The notes below the pieces were generated by a model, which searched no databases, had not been told where the DNA came from, and worked only from the letters and a program-made list of their open reading frames with translations. Position numbers and translations under genes: made by a program. A stretch of DNA of 64,000 nt from Ashinkailepas kermadecensis (lineage: Eukaryota; Arthropoda; Thecostraca; Neolepadidae). The DNA lies in contig JAOTOM010002717.1 in assembly GCA_034440615.1 (NCBI GenBank), positions 1-64,000 on the forward strand, given 5' to 3'. Of the stretch, positions 34,004 to 44,389 are shown one piece after another. How positions within the stretch are numbered: the stretch's first letter is position 1; every line of letters begins with the position of its first letter.

Positions 34004-35794
34004 ATGGCAAACCAATTCCAAAAAAACGCTCCTGGTCTCTCTTGCAGGGCCCAGACCAACCCTTACCAACGTGGAGATCAGGACTACCCCACGGAACGTA
34101 CTCTCGGCCCTCGTGTCCTTGTATTCAGAGGAAAACGTAGAAGCCTTGCGTCTCTATCCCCATTCCAGAGGAAGGACGGATGTGACAGATTCGGTGAAAT
34201 TATGAGATGCCAGAAGCTGAAGGACGGTGCACTAGAGGTGGAATTCATGGAAGCAGGGCAGGCAGATGTGGCACTTACGTCATCTAAGTTTGTGTATGGT
34301 GTGCGAAAAGACGGTAGAAGGGAGAATGAAACAATCGAAATTACTGTGGAACCTCACAAAACAAAAATACCTCGCGGGGGATTATACATTGCTTTGACTT
34401 GAGAGATGTATCCAAGGACGAAATCGTTGATGGACTTTCAAAATGCGGAGTGATTGGCGCGAGGAAAATGAAAGTAAAGGGAGGCGCAGAACTGATTACG
34501 ACAAACAACATTATCTTGACTTTCAACAGAACGGATTTACCTCCGGAGATAAAAGTTGGTTACGTACGAGTCAAGGTACGATAATCTCTCCCAAGTCCCA
34601 TGCGTTGCTTCAAGTGCCAGAGATTCGGACACACGACTCAATATTGCCGTAACCGCCCAGCGTGCTGCAGGTGTTCCTCCCACGAACATTCTGGTGAAAA
34701 TTGCTCTTCTGAAAATGTGTTTTGTATCAACTGTGGTGAGGGACAGGATCCACATAACACGTACGACCGTGCGTGTCCGAATTATGTTAAAGAAAGGGAA
34801 ATTATCGCAATAAAGCACACGAAAAAGATCACGTTTAGAGAGGCCAGAGACCTGTATGAAAGATCTCACACCAGGATTTCTTACTATGCAAAAACAAAAT
34901 CTACTTTGACTGGCAAACAATATATACAACCCAACAAGGCATCGGAGTTGACCTCACAACTCACAACTCCTTCGAGCTTTTGGAGTACAACTTGAGTCAC
35001 CGGCAGTGCAGAGGAAACGAATACAAGACGACGGCGAGTCCACCGCTGTCCCACCCACCACGTACGATTGCATTGACCACCAGAGACCTGCCGATCAACA
35101 TCGGCAAGTGGGGAGTGGATTCAGGTGCAACGGACCAAGAGGCCTGCGCGGTCCTCCTCACCAAAGCCCAGCCCCTTCCCATCTACCCCGTCACCCATAC
35201 CGAAATCCCCACCTTCAATTTCCCAGCCGTCCTCCAGCCCCCCCCCCAGTCCCTCCACGCACCAACTCCACCACCTCCAAATCCGTCTTATCCATCTCTT
35301 CCCTTCCTGAAGCCACACCGCTTCCTGTGAGGCAGACCTCTCCCCCACCCTCAACATCTGCTGCCGCACCTCCATCGCCGTCACGAAGTACACGCCGACC
35401 AATCCCTATCTCCGACGCGAGCTTGCATTATCAGGAAGTCGAAAGGCGCGCCCGCGAGGCCAAGCGAGAACGACTCGCTCAGATGGAGAGGGCCCGGTCG
35501 AAGGGCCACCAAGGGGATGATCAGGCTCTATCCCCAAGGCCAGCCACCACATCGCCGCGACGGCGAGTGGAGGGACCGGCTCCGTCAAGTAGCGGGATGG
35601 GCCCTCCTCCGCCTCCACCCCGGTTCGGGGCCCAGAAAAGAGGCATGCCACTATCGGGCTCCGCACCGGCGGAGGGATCACCGCGTTCTCGCCCCAGGAC
35701 CCAGTCGCTTGGGCCGAGTCGAGGTGAGCCCTCTGGGATGGTTGACTGTTCCTGGGCAAGGTATTGGGTTTTAATCCCCTTCGACACTTTCTAG
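34004..35794 (+). pseudogene. LINE ORF1, RNA-binding protein with three zinc knuckles
   Basis: The start is taken at the ATG at 34004. The first part leads to the block VEPHKTKIPRGGLYIALT, continued in another frame by RDVSKDEIVDGLSKCGVIGA and LPPEIKVGYVRVKV. Then three knuckles: CFKCQRFGHTTQYC, CCRCSSHEHSGENC and the longer CINCGEGQDPHNTYDRAC. A frameshift near 34995 leads to a 250-residue Pro/Ser/Arg-rich tail (35006-35794) with a charged coiled-coil-like stretch (YQEVERRAREAKRERLAQME). This is the classic I/Jockey-type ORF1 layout, which coats the element RNA. Confidence 0.85.
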
Positions 35795-35921
35795 TAAGCG
35801 ACCACTTTATCATGCAACTCTCCCCATTTATTGCATATTGAAACCAATGCCCTGTGGCAGGGAAAGTTTGTAGGTTTAAACAGGACCACCATTTTTTACT
35901 CTTGGACTAGACTTTAACTAT

Positions 35922-36667
35922 ATGACATTCAGGCCAACTGTTTTACAGTGGAACTGGAGAGGTTTTAGAACCAGTGCCCAGGACCTCCAAACGGTTTTAA
36001 ATAGGCATGTCTCTGCGGCGGTGTGCCTTCAAGAAACAAAACTTCCCCATGAATACAAGGTATCGTTAAAAGGCTATTCAGTAATTAGGAAAACATGGTG
36101 ACTGGTGGCATAACACATGGTGAAGTATTAATTGCAGTGAACAACAGCGTCCCTACAAGAGAGCTTACACTCCGTACGTCTCTCCAGGCGGTGGCTGTAC
36201 GTGTGTATTTCGGCCGCCGACCTGTTACGGTGTGCTCGATATATCTCCCTCCTATGCTAGCCCCACCGATTATGCTTTTGGGAGATTTTAACGCCCACCA
36301 CACGTTGTGGGGATGCCATGACATTAACACCCGTGATCGACAGCTGGAGTCTTTTATTCTTAACGAAGCTCTATGCATCTTAAATACAGGAACCCATACA
36401 CACTTCTCCGCGCCTTCAGGCAACACCTCCACATTTGATCTCAGCCTGGTCAGCCCACAGCTGACCCAGTGCTTCGAGTGGATGGTGGACTCGGACCCAC
36501 TGGGGAGTGATCATTTTCCTATCTGGCTGAGATACCTGGACGGCCCAATTTTGGGATCTCGTCCGCAGCGATGGAATTTTTTAAATGCGGACTGGAGGAA
36601 GTTCCAGGAGGAGGCCGAAGCAGTGCTTTGCTCCGGACTAAGAAACCTGCCACTTTCAATGACATAA
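35922..36667 (+). pseudogene. LINE ORF2 endonuclease
   Basis: ORF2 probably starts at ATG 35922: MTFRPTVLQWNWRGFRTS, then AAVCLQETKL. A TGA at 36099 and a frame change follow, then VAVRVYFGRRPVTVCSIYLP, IMLLGDFNAHHTLWG, STFDLSLVSPQL and GSDHFPIWLRY. All catalytic motifs (N, E, GDFN-HH, SDH) are present. About 15 residues seem to be missing between YLPP and PIMLLGDFN. The domain nicks the target for reverse transcription. Confidence 0.88.
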
Positions 36668-36699
36668 TTCACAGCACTTCTTCTCGGATGTGCAGCATC

Positions 36700-38805
36700 A
36701 TGTATCCCCAACACTTATGGACTTTCTCACCGCACCCCTGTACCGTGGTGGACGGTAGAGTGCCGTGACGCCATCTGAGCTCGAAGGCTCACGTTCCGAG
36801 CATTTAATCGGAACAGCACCATCACAAACTTAATAGACTTTAGACGGTCTCGTGCTTTTGCCCGGCGAACTATACGAGATACCAAACGTTCATCATGGCG
36901 TGAATATGTTTGTTCACTAAATCGACCTTCACCAACATCCCTAGTTTGGTCCCGCATCAAGAGCATCTCGGGTCGTTACCTTGCGGTCCCACTTCCCACA
37001 CTGACGATTGGCGACCGTGAGGTGGCTCACCCCGTTGATGTTGCCAACGAGATGGGCTCTGCCCTGGCAGACTTAAGCCGTGCCTGCAACGCCGACCCAC
37101 AATTTATACGCCACAAAGCCCGCTGCGAAGCAACTACATTGGATTTCTGCACCACGATCAAACGCCGGTTGTATCTAAGGTATTCACCTTAGATACAACC
37201 GGCGTTTTACATTGATCGAAATTACACCTGCCATTGAGTCGTTGCGCAGTGTTTCTGAGGGGCCTGATGGGATACATAATGAGCTATTGCGACACCTACC
37301 TTCCTCTGTTGTCGCAGAGCTATTACGTATCTTTAATTACATGTGGGAAAATAGCGTGTGCCCTCCATCGTGGAGCCAGGCCACAGTTGTTCCCCTCCTA
37401 AAACCTGGAAAAGGGGGATTACACCCTCTAGATTATCGCCCAATCTCATTGACCTCCGCTTTAGGCAAGCTAATGTAGAAGCTTGTGAACCGACGCCTGT
37501 CCTGGCTTTTAGAACAACATGACATTTTCGTAAACGCGCAATGTGACTCGCAAAAACAGGAGCACCGTTGACCATATTTTAATGTTGGACATCGAAGTGC
37601 GCCTGGCTTTTCGGAGGAAGAGACATTTAGGTGCGGTATTCTTTGACGTTGAAAAAGCCTATGACACCACGTGGCGTCGAGGTATTTTGTTGCATATTTA
37701 TAAACATGGAATCAGAGGACTTTTTTTGGACTTTTTTGACTTTTTTCAGAGGACAGAGGGTACTTTTTACAAAACTTTTAGCCAATCGAAGTTTTCGTAT
37801 GCGAATTGACAACTGCCTCTCCGATTGGTATGTGCAAGAGAACGGAGTCCCACAAGGAAGTGTCCTGAGTGTAACGCTTTTTGGTATCATGATCAATAAT
37901 TTCGGGGAATCCCTTCCTCAGAGTATTGGGCGATCCATATACGTGGGTGACTTTGCGATATGGTCATGTACCTCACGGATGCCGCTGATGTAGACAGCTG
38001 CAGCTAGCAATCAAACATCTGGAGAACTGGGGAAGTAGGAACGGTTTCCACTTATCTACGGCAAAGACTGTTGCCCTTCACTTGTGCCGCCGCCGCCGCC
38101 TATGTCCTAATATGGAGGTTTTGTAATACGGGAAGGAAATACCGGTGCAGCCGGTAGTTCGGTTTCTGGGGGTGCAGTTTGACTCACGGTTGACCTACCG
38201 ACACCATCTCAAAACGCTGCGAGATAAATATGTTAAAACTCTGAATATTTTTTCATGTGTGGCTCGTATGTGTTATGCAGCAGACCGGGCAACGCTGCTC
38301 ATGCTATATCGCTCGCTCGTCCGTTCAAAACTTAACTATGCTTGTTTTATTTACGACGGAGCTAGTTTAACCAGTAATCGTATCCTGGACGCAGTTCATC
38401 ACTCGGCGCTTCGCATTATTACTGGAGCTTTCCGCACATCTCCAACTGTTAGTCTCCTAGCGGAGGCTCACGAGCTCCCTGCGCCATGAACAGCTTGGAT
38501 TGCGATACGACTGCAAACTGAGGCAACATCCAGGTCACCCAGCCTATGCCTATGTATTCTCCCACCGCGTGTTATCGATGTTCCGAGCTGAGAGTGCTGT
38601 CCCGTACGGTGTACGAATGCAACGACTTTTCCATGAAAGCGGTATTCGACTTCGAAGTATTAGGCGAATTGAGCGCAGGTCGATCCCTCCCTGGGAACTG
38701 ATCACACCTGAAGTGGATATATCCCCCGCCAGCACAAAGAAGGTCGATACCACTCCGCATGAATTTCGAGCGCTTGCTATGGAGCACTCCGAGTATTACC
38801 CATGA
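36700..38805 (+). pseudogene. LINE ORF2 reverse transcriptase
   Basis: Blocks in order, over several frames: SEGPDGIHNELLRHLP, ATVVPLLKPGKGGLHPLDYR followed by PISLTSALGKLM, NRSTVDHILMLDIE with AVFFDVEKAYDTTW, ENGVPQGSVLSVTLFGIMIN, and SIYVGDFAIW. The last is the catalytic box, where YVDD has become YVGD, losing a metal-binding Asp. The thumb follows: VRFLGVQFDSRLTYRHHLKT, LYRSLVRSKLNYACFIYDGA and ALRIITGAFRTSPTVSLLAE. A perfect palindrome at 37160-37207 interrupts the region before the first block. Confidence 0.88.
37160..37207. repeat. Perfect palindrome, 22-bp arms, 4-base loop, inside LINE ORF2
   Basis: The 22 bases AAACGCCGGT...TAAGGT are followed by ATTC and their exact reverse complement. 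LINE coding sequence has no reason to carry this, so one arm is probably an inverted local duplication. Confidence 0.9.
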
Positions 38806-39140
38806 TTCACTGCTACCTACACAGATGGGTCCAGAAGAGAGGCCGGTGCCGGGAGCGCTTTTGTTACCGGTACGGTTACAAGGGGCTTCACACTACCAGC
38901 ACACGAGCTTATTGCCATTTTGAAAGCTTTGTGTTGCATTGAAGTGTCGGAGGACCCACTACATATTATTTTTACGGATTCCTTAAGTAGCCTTCTGGCG
39001 CTGAAGATCCTTGCCCCATATAACCCCATTTTATTGGATGTCATACCGTCTTACCGCTGTGCACAATGCGGGTAAAAGAGTGGTGTTGTGTTGGATCCCA
39101 AGCCACGTGGGCATCTCTGGGAACAACTAAGCCGATGCTG
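38806..39140 (+). pseudogene. LINE ORF2 RNase H domain
   Basis: YTDGSRREAGAGSAFVTGTV (catalytic Asp), LPAHELIAILKALCCIEV (Glu), HIIFTDSLSSLLALKI (Asp), and in a shifted frame WIPSHVGISGNN-stop-ADAAAK (the final His/Asp block). The catalytic positions are present, but there is a frameshift at about 39065 and a TAA at about 39128. Confidence 0.85.
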
Positions 39141-39626
39141 CCGCAAAACGTGCGTCTCATGCTCCATGCACGCGATCCCTACCTCGCCCGGGACCACTTT
39201 TGCACAATCTCGATGTTTGTGCATGCCAAATGGCAAGCTTCCTGGGACGCACTTGCTGACAATATGCTGAGAGTAATTAAGCATCGTCTAAAAAAAAGGA
39301 GTTCATGCTCACGTAGAAATAGGCGAGACGGAGTAGCGTTATGCCGCGTGAGAATGGGGCATACATACGCGACTCACTCTTATTTGTTATGTGGTAATGA
39401 CATACCACGCTGCCCGAAATGTCACGCCCATCTATCTGTGCGTCATATCCTGCTCTCCTGCTCTGGTTATGCCGAGGAGCGTAGACGTCACTTTGGACGC
39501 ATGCAACCGATGTCACTCAGTGAAGTTTTAGGTGACGACTCTAGCATTGTCCAATCTATCAGACTTTTTGACTATCTCACCGAAATATCAGTCTCCGTAA
39601 TATATGCGCCTAGTGGAATAGGTTAA
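39141..39626 (+). pseudogene. LINE ORF2 C-terminal region with CCHC-like finger
   Basis: RVRMGHTYATHSYLLCGNDI then CPKCHAHLSVRHILLSCSGY is the C-terminal zinc-binding block of I/R1-type ORF2 (C-x2-C-x8-H-x4-C). It ends LGDDSSIVQSIRLFDYLTEI before a stop at about 39626. Confidence 0.8.
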
Positions 39627-39735
39627 ACGATGATGTTCTATCATGACATATGTTCTTACCTTAACCATTATTTTACCATCCTGCAGATTTGCTAGAATGT
39701 GCGATGTATCAACCTGTGAATAACTAGTAATTGTT

Positions 39736-39790
39736 ATGGGCGTTACATGACCAGTGCAGTCGATGCGCCCTAAAGCCCAAATGACTAACC
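39736..39790 (+). repeat. Dispersed 50-60-bp tail family, copy (plus)
   Basis: Consensus TGGGCGYTRYATGACC, then GTCGRYGCGCCCTWAAGCCC, then AAATRACTAACC. Other copies are at 21444, 41701, 42005 and 59457 (minus). The ending in TAACTAACC or CCAA repeats suggests the 3' end of a SINE or LINE. Confidence 0.7.
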
Positions 39791-39820
39791 AAGGACGCGC
39801 TAACAATTATAGGCGAGAAA

Positions 39821-40034
39821 CGACTGCACCTGGTACACCTGTCACGTTATTCTTACCGCTCGCGGTTTTATGCCGGGAGCTAACTAGAAGCGGCTGCACC
39901 TGGTGCACCTATGACGTTATTCTTACCGCTCGGGGTTTTATGCCTGGAACTGACGAGAGGCAGCTGCACCTGGCGCTCACGTGACGTTGTTGTGACGTCA
40001 CCAGCGGACGCACCAGCAGCTGTCTGACAAGAAG
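39821..40034 (+). repeat. 70-bp direct repeat abutting a host exon
   Basis: The motif CGRCTGCACCTGG starts at 39821, 39891, 39961 and 40035. The first two spacings are exactly 70 bases and the last is 74. The repeat body contains TTATTCTTACCGCTCG and GGTTTTATGCC. The fourth occurrence lies inside exon 40005-40157 (KKRLHLVE), so the units carry degenerate copies of the exon's first bases. Confidence 0.75.
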
Positions 40035-40157
40035 CGGCTGCACCTGGTTGAGATCCGGCCCGAGGCGGACAACTACCCTCGCGTAGTGGCGTCACCCGAC
40101 GGCGCCGTGCGCACCAGAGCCGACATCCCTCCCGATGAAGAGCTCGACTTCCAGCTG
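40005..40157 (+). CDS. Host gene, internal coding exon (candidate)
   Basis: The open frame from 39996 to the stop at 40220 has strong coding bias (mostly G or C at third positions), unlike the flanking repeats. It encodes QQLSDKKRLHLVEIRPEADN, YPRVVASPDGAVRTRADIPP and DEELDFQL. The best 5' splice site is CTG|GTCAGT at 40157/40158, in phase 0. Candidate acceptors are the AGs ending at 40004, 40016 or 40019. If unspliced, it would end QLVSQLSDRPMDVGELTNHA before a stop at 40218. I do not recognise the protein. Upstream exons are not seen in the window. Confidence 0.6.
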
Positions 40158-40481
40158 GTCAGTCAGCTGAGCGACCGGCCGATGGATGTCGGAGAGCTCA
40201 CGAATCATGCATACATCTGATCCATTCCGATCGTTTGCCTGACTGGCCTTTGAGTGTTGCGTAACGTAATGAAAGATTCGTGATTCGCACCGGAGCTTTG
40301 GTATGTTTCAGATTAATGTCATGTAGTCTACGAGTTCCTGGAGTGAGGTTACTCGACTGGTGTCGCTGTTCTTTGAATTTAAGTTTGCTGTAATACATTG
40401 TTGGTAACTCACCAAGCATCGTTGTGTAATGTTTCACTGCCTATCTGCGATATTTTTGTCACCAAGAATATCGTTTTGCAG

Positions 40482-40598
40482 CATATCTTTGAGGGCAAGG
40501 TGCCTCTAAAGATGCCGCCCAAGAAGCCATTTTACATGAAGCTACCCTGTTACCAGAACCATCTCAATAAAACGAAGCACATGAAGAACCACGAGCAG
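40482..40598 (+). CDS. Host gene, internal coding exon (candidate)
   Basis: A 117-bp exon between a good acceptor (TATCGTTTTGCAG, AG at 40480-40481) and a good donor (CAG|GTCAGT, GT at 40599). It is phase 0 at both ends and has no stop. It encodes HIFEGKVPLKMPPKKPFYMK, LPCYQNHLNKTKHMKNHEQ: basic, Lys-rich, 39 residues. Both flanking introns (324 and 400 bp) also begin GTCAGT. Function unknown. Confidence 0.65.
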
Positions 40599-40998
40599 GT
40601 CAGTCAGCAGTCTACTTCAGTTTGAACGCGAATGATCAAGTCTGATTTAAACGCTCTAAAACCCAAATAACTAAGTTTATTTCAGTTATTTCCTGGAGTG
40701 ACGTGTACTTGTGGCAACGGCTCAGTTGGATCAAACCTGCTGATTTTATAAGCTGGTAATTATGAACGTTTCAACATATGTATGTGATTTTTGCTTTGAT
40801 GCATGTTTGTATTGAAAGTCGGGAGTCCGACGATGTCAACCGTGCGGCGAGGTGGACTTCCTGTGGTGATGATTGTCCGTCAGGACAAGCCGCCTTCCCG
40901 CCACGGCAGGAGTTTGATCAGCAGCATCAATGCAGTCCGCCGAAGCCAGCGCTGTTCTTGTTTGGTATCGATGTCGGTCTGTGTTGCGTGTGCGGCAG

Positions 40999-41151
40999 GT
41001 TCGTGTGGCGCTGCTGGCCGAGTTCGGGGAGGTGCGCAGCTTTCTGGCCGATGAGCACCCCGAGTGTCGTGCCATGTCGGCGGCTGTGGCGGCTGAGCGG
41101 CGACAGGCGGCCGAACAGGACCAGCAACAGGACCAGGACCAGGCGGTTTGA
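40999..41151 (+). CDS. Host gene, terminal coding exon (candidate)
   Basis: It follows the acceptor TGTGCGGCAG (AG at 40997-40998) in phase 0. It encodes VRVALLAEFGEVRSFLADEH, PECRAMSAAVAAERRQAAEQ and a short Gln/Asp tail (DQQQDQDQAV), then TGA at 41149-41151. Codon choice is strongly G/C-ending. A helical, partly amphipathic C-terminus is likely. Together the three exons give a continuous 141-residue C-terminal segment of an unidentified protein. No AATAAA signal is evident in the next 300 bases. Confidence 0.6.
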   Translation, partial: VRVALLAEFGEVRSFLADEHPECRAMSAAVAAERRQAAEQDQQQDQDQAV

Positions 41152-41700
41152 CCTCGGGACCAGGGCCAGAACCAGTGCTAGGATCCGGCAATGTGACCCA
41201 GGACTAGGTGCCGTGACCCGGGGCCCCTGTGCCGGGCGGCCGGTGGGCGGATGCTAGCCAGTAGCCGACAATGTGACGGCCGCACCGGACACATCCAGTG
41301 AAGTGTGAGCGTTACGAGTAGTGTGCATGGCACGTCCGCTGATCTTGTGACAATGCAACTGTTGTGCGTGTGACCGCGCGGTGGTTGAATTGTGCGGTCA
41401 ATTGATGTCTTCGTGCACTCGAGCAAGTAATCTGTCACTGATGGGACCTACCGAGTGCAATATACTGACATTTAGAAGAAAAAGAAGGTAACTGGTTGTG
41501 TAGAGTGAGGAAATACGCCTCTGGTATAATATCCTTCATTGATGATCTTTTTCCAAAGCACTATGACGTGGGTTCAGGTGATAATGCATCACGCATGCAT
41601 CACGTGGCTTTGATGCATCACTTGTGGATGAATGGTACTTTCATTTACAGTGGCCCCAGACTTGCCCATTAGCGGAGACGTCACCTCGGGCGCACTACTG

Positions 41701-41757
41701 TGGGCGCTAAATGACCTCGTAGTCGGCGCGCCCTTAAGCCCAAATAACTAACTAACG
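41701..41757 (+). repeat. Dispersed tail family, copy
   Basis: TGGGCGCTAAATGACC, GTCGGCGCGCCCTTAAGCCC and AAATAACTAACTAACGGG. The best-preserved copy of the family. Confidence 0.75.
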
Positions 41758-42004
41758 GGCGCACTACAGTCTCGCTACGGGAAGTATTGGGGGATGAATC
41801 TCCTTTTGTACGATCGGGACGGCTATTCTGCTTCCTTGCAGAGGTTAAGCTTGCTGTGGTATAAACGCCCTATTAATACGATGGCTAAAATGTATGTGGT
41901 AAAACCAGGATGGTTATGCTGTACGTCATAATGGATTTGATAATGTGTCGCATTAGTAGTTTTAATCAGTTTTGGCTTTAAAACTTAGTATGATTAACGA
42001 TGTT

Positions 42005-42055
42005 ATTGGCGTTGTATGACCTCTGCAGTCGATGCACTTCTAAACCCCAATAAGC
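42005..42055 (+). repeat. Dispersed tail family, copy
   Basis: TTGGCGTTGTATGACC, GCAGTCGATGC and CTAAACCCCAATAA; diverged. Confidence 0.65.
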
Positions 42056-43441
42056 ATTTCCGGTGCGCAGTCGAGGCACGTGATGCCTTGATGGTCAGCG
42101 CCCAGGCTTGGCACCAAAAGGTCCCGATGTCAAGACTCGAGCTGCTAGATTTTCGAAATCGTTCGCGACCAATTGCCGTTTTCGCATGACCGGTAGTGAG
42201 ACGTGTCATAAAATGGTCTGCCCCACCGATACTGAATGTACTGCTAATGACTAAACCGCTCCAACACCTGAGCCACACGACATTACTCCTACAGACCACT
42301 GCTCCTAGCGTCACGTATGCGTGACATTTGTGATGCAGTGCTTACACGTATATACAGGACATACTGTGACAAACTTGGCGGCTCCTTACGTCACTTATGC
42401 GCGACAATGAGTGATACAGTGCATTCAGGACATTTGTGATACAGGACATACTGCGGCAAGCTTGGCTACTTCTGGCATTGCTGGTGCATATCACTGTCAT
42501 ACACAGATATAGGTACTGTACCTACTCGCAAGCATTTTGACGAAACGAAGTCCTCGATCCACAGCAGGAACGCATTTAGGGCTTGGTTGCCGGACGTTTT
42601 AAGGGAGCTGGTGCTTCCTTCGCCGTGTTGCCTGTGCCCACTGCCCACTGCCCACTATGTGCTCGACCAAACATGGGTGATCTTTGCCGCGTAGTTTTTG
42701 ACAATACGCGGAGTGGACGGGTAAATTTCGTGCTTGACCTCCCATGTGCATCGTAAGTGTGAATGCTGCATGTTACGATCGTAAACCTACCTCCCACTCA
42801 TAGGCGTAGGAACAGGGGGAGGGCGGGCATGGCCCACCCACTTTTCAGTGTGGGGAGGGCAACAATGGTAGCTGGCCCTCCCACTTTTGAAACATTTAAG
42901 TTCCCTAAAAAGCAGCATGCACACATTTGAAGGTGTGAAAAAAATCTCCCTGCAATCCATAGCGAAGCAAAAGCTACACATATCACATCGTAGCACTTCC
43001 ACTCGCACGACTCGGGGCATTTACCAATCCCGCGGCCCACCGGCGAAGCAGTGGGGGCGGCGCCATTAGCCGTGATCGTGCATAAACTGCGTCGAGAGCC
43101 ACCCAATAAACAAACAATCATCGTAGCGCTTCATTTTTTAAGTCATGCACGCTTGTACATGACCTTACAACAACGCAACTAATACAGGGGTTGATGTAAT
43201 GCAACATATGTATGGATATTCAAACCTTATGTTATGAAAAAGCTATAAAGCAGATATTGTGCCAACCAGTAACAAAGTACATTCATACTAGAGTTTCACT
43301 GTGATTATTTGACTGTTAGCATATTTAACATTGGTTTCATTAATATTACCTACGGCAGAAAATTATAAAGGCTGAAGGCAGCAACGTAACACAATCAAGG
43401 TAAGACATACAATTCGCAAGTGCAAATTCCTTGCCTTGATA

Positions 43442-43699
43442 TTACATAGCCATATATAATATATGACCTTGGCTGCCATACACTGCAACATTTACGTGCA
43501 TTTTGAGTATTAAAGCATACAATTTACTGCCACGATACATCCACTGCGTGGCTGTGGTATGGAATAGAACGTACACATTTCCATATTTCAATGGATTTTC
43601 ACAGTTGGGCACAGCACACAAATATCCAACCTTTTGGGTGAGATGTCTGGGTATTATCGTTGCTGGCATCCAACATAGCAAAATACTTCTTTCCATCAT
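43442..43699 (-). pseudogene. THAP-like zinc-finger fragment
   Basis: An 85-codon frame with KVGYLCAVPNCENPLKYGNV followed by YVLFHTTATQW. The spacing C-x4-C and the later 'LFH' resemble the start of a THAP DNA-binding domain (C-x2-4-C ... FHxFP ... W). The second metal pair (C-x2-H) is not reached. In copy B the homologous stretch (about 50040-50240) keeps NCKNPLKRENVYILFHTAIM after a frameshift. THAP domains occur in P-element transposases, which would suit the 8-bp target duplication. The assignment is tentative. Confidence 0.4.
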
Positions 43700-43747
43700 T
43701 TATTATGGTAGTATAGATACAATAATGAAGTCCACACTCTATTATAT

Positions 43748-43914
43748 AGGGGACGAATGGTCTAGGGGTAAGATGCTCGTCTCACAATCGAAAGGTTGTG
43801 GGTTCGAGTCTCACCTGTCGCTACTCTTCGCCCGCGACCAATCGGCGTGAGAGATTGGCGACGCTATATGACTCAACGGTCGACGTGTCGTAAAACCAAT
43901 AACCAACCAACCAA
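43748..43914 (+). mobile_element. tRNA-derived SINE with target duplication
   Basis: A box TGGTCTAGGGG, B box GGGTTCGAGTC, body with CCCGCGACCAATCGGCG, tail (CCAA)n. It is flanked by CACTCTATTATAT and CACCCTGTTATAT (13 bp, 2 mismatches). Copy B has the uninterrupted site at about 50310-50330. The anticodon position reads CAC, as in tRNA-Val. Confidence 0.93.
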
Positions 43915-44389
43915 CACCCTGTTATATCAATTTCAAGTGCGAGAACGCCTCTCAGAATTTCAGAATCCCCCGAGAGGATTAGGCGCTCGTGATGTGACCT
44001 GACAAGGTCACATGAGGAGTGATATGAAGAGTGATGATGTGACGAATGACGAGTGATGCTTGTCAGGTGTCCTGACAAGGCACATGACGAGCATGGCAAC
44101 TGACCCGAGTGGATCCTTAGCTGGGTAACTGCGTAGTAGCATTGACAGCACGTCAAACATTTAATTCAAATTATGTCGTTCAACAGAAATGGTTCGGTCA
44201 CATAGCGGGCTCAGGGTATATGCAACAATCTCTGCTTACCAAAGACTCATCCCAGAATATATTCAATGAAGACATTTGGATTAAAAGTACTAGAACACCG
44301 AATTACAACGGAGACTACTATCAAGGCTTTTCATCGTCCAGTGAAGTGTGCGTCCAGGCTGAGATTCAAGAATTGGAGCAGGCCCCCAC

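Larger units (their letters stand above)
33258..39640 (+). mobile_element. Near full-length I-clade LINE, inactive
   Basis: A GC-rich leader (33258-34000) precedes ORF1 (34004-35794) and ORF2 (35922-39626). ORF2 has endonuclease, reverse transcriptase, RNase H and a C-terminal zinc-finger block in the order typical of I/R1-group LINEs. At least ten frameshifts or stops break it, and the RT catalytic box is mutated. The 5' boundary is not defined by a target duplication. A tail-family copy (39736-39790) follows 100 bases after ORF2 and may belong to its 3' UTR or be a separate insertion. Confidence 0.85.
41160..42798. other. Downstream of the host exons; short repeats only
   Basis: Contains tail-family copies at 41701-41757 and 42005-42055 and a cluster of GCATCAC/TGATGCATCAC motifs near 41590-41625. 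I see no further exon that I could defend. Confidence 0.4.

Noticed and set aside
33443..34069. Long antisense frames in the LINE leader
   Set aside because: GC-rich sequence gives long chance frames; no motif and no Kozak or splice context.
43748..43822. tRNA gene
   Set aside because: It has A and B boxes and a good T arm, but the acceptor and anticodon stems pair poorly. The same sequence recurs four times with one body, a (CCAA) tail and target duplications, so it is the head of a SINE.
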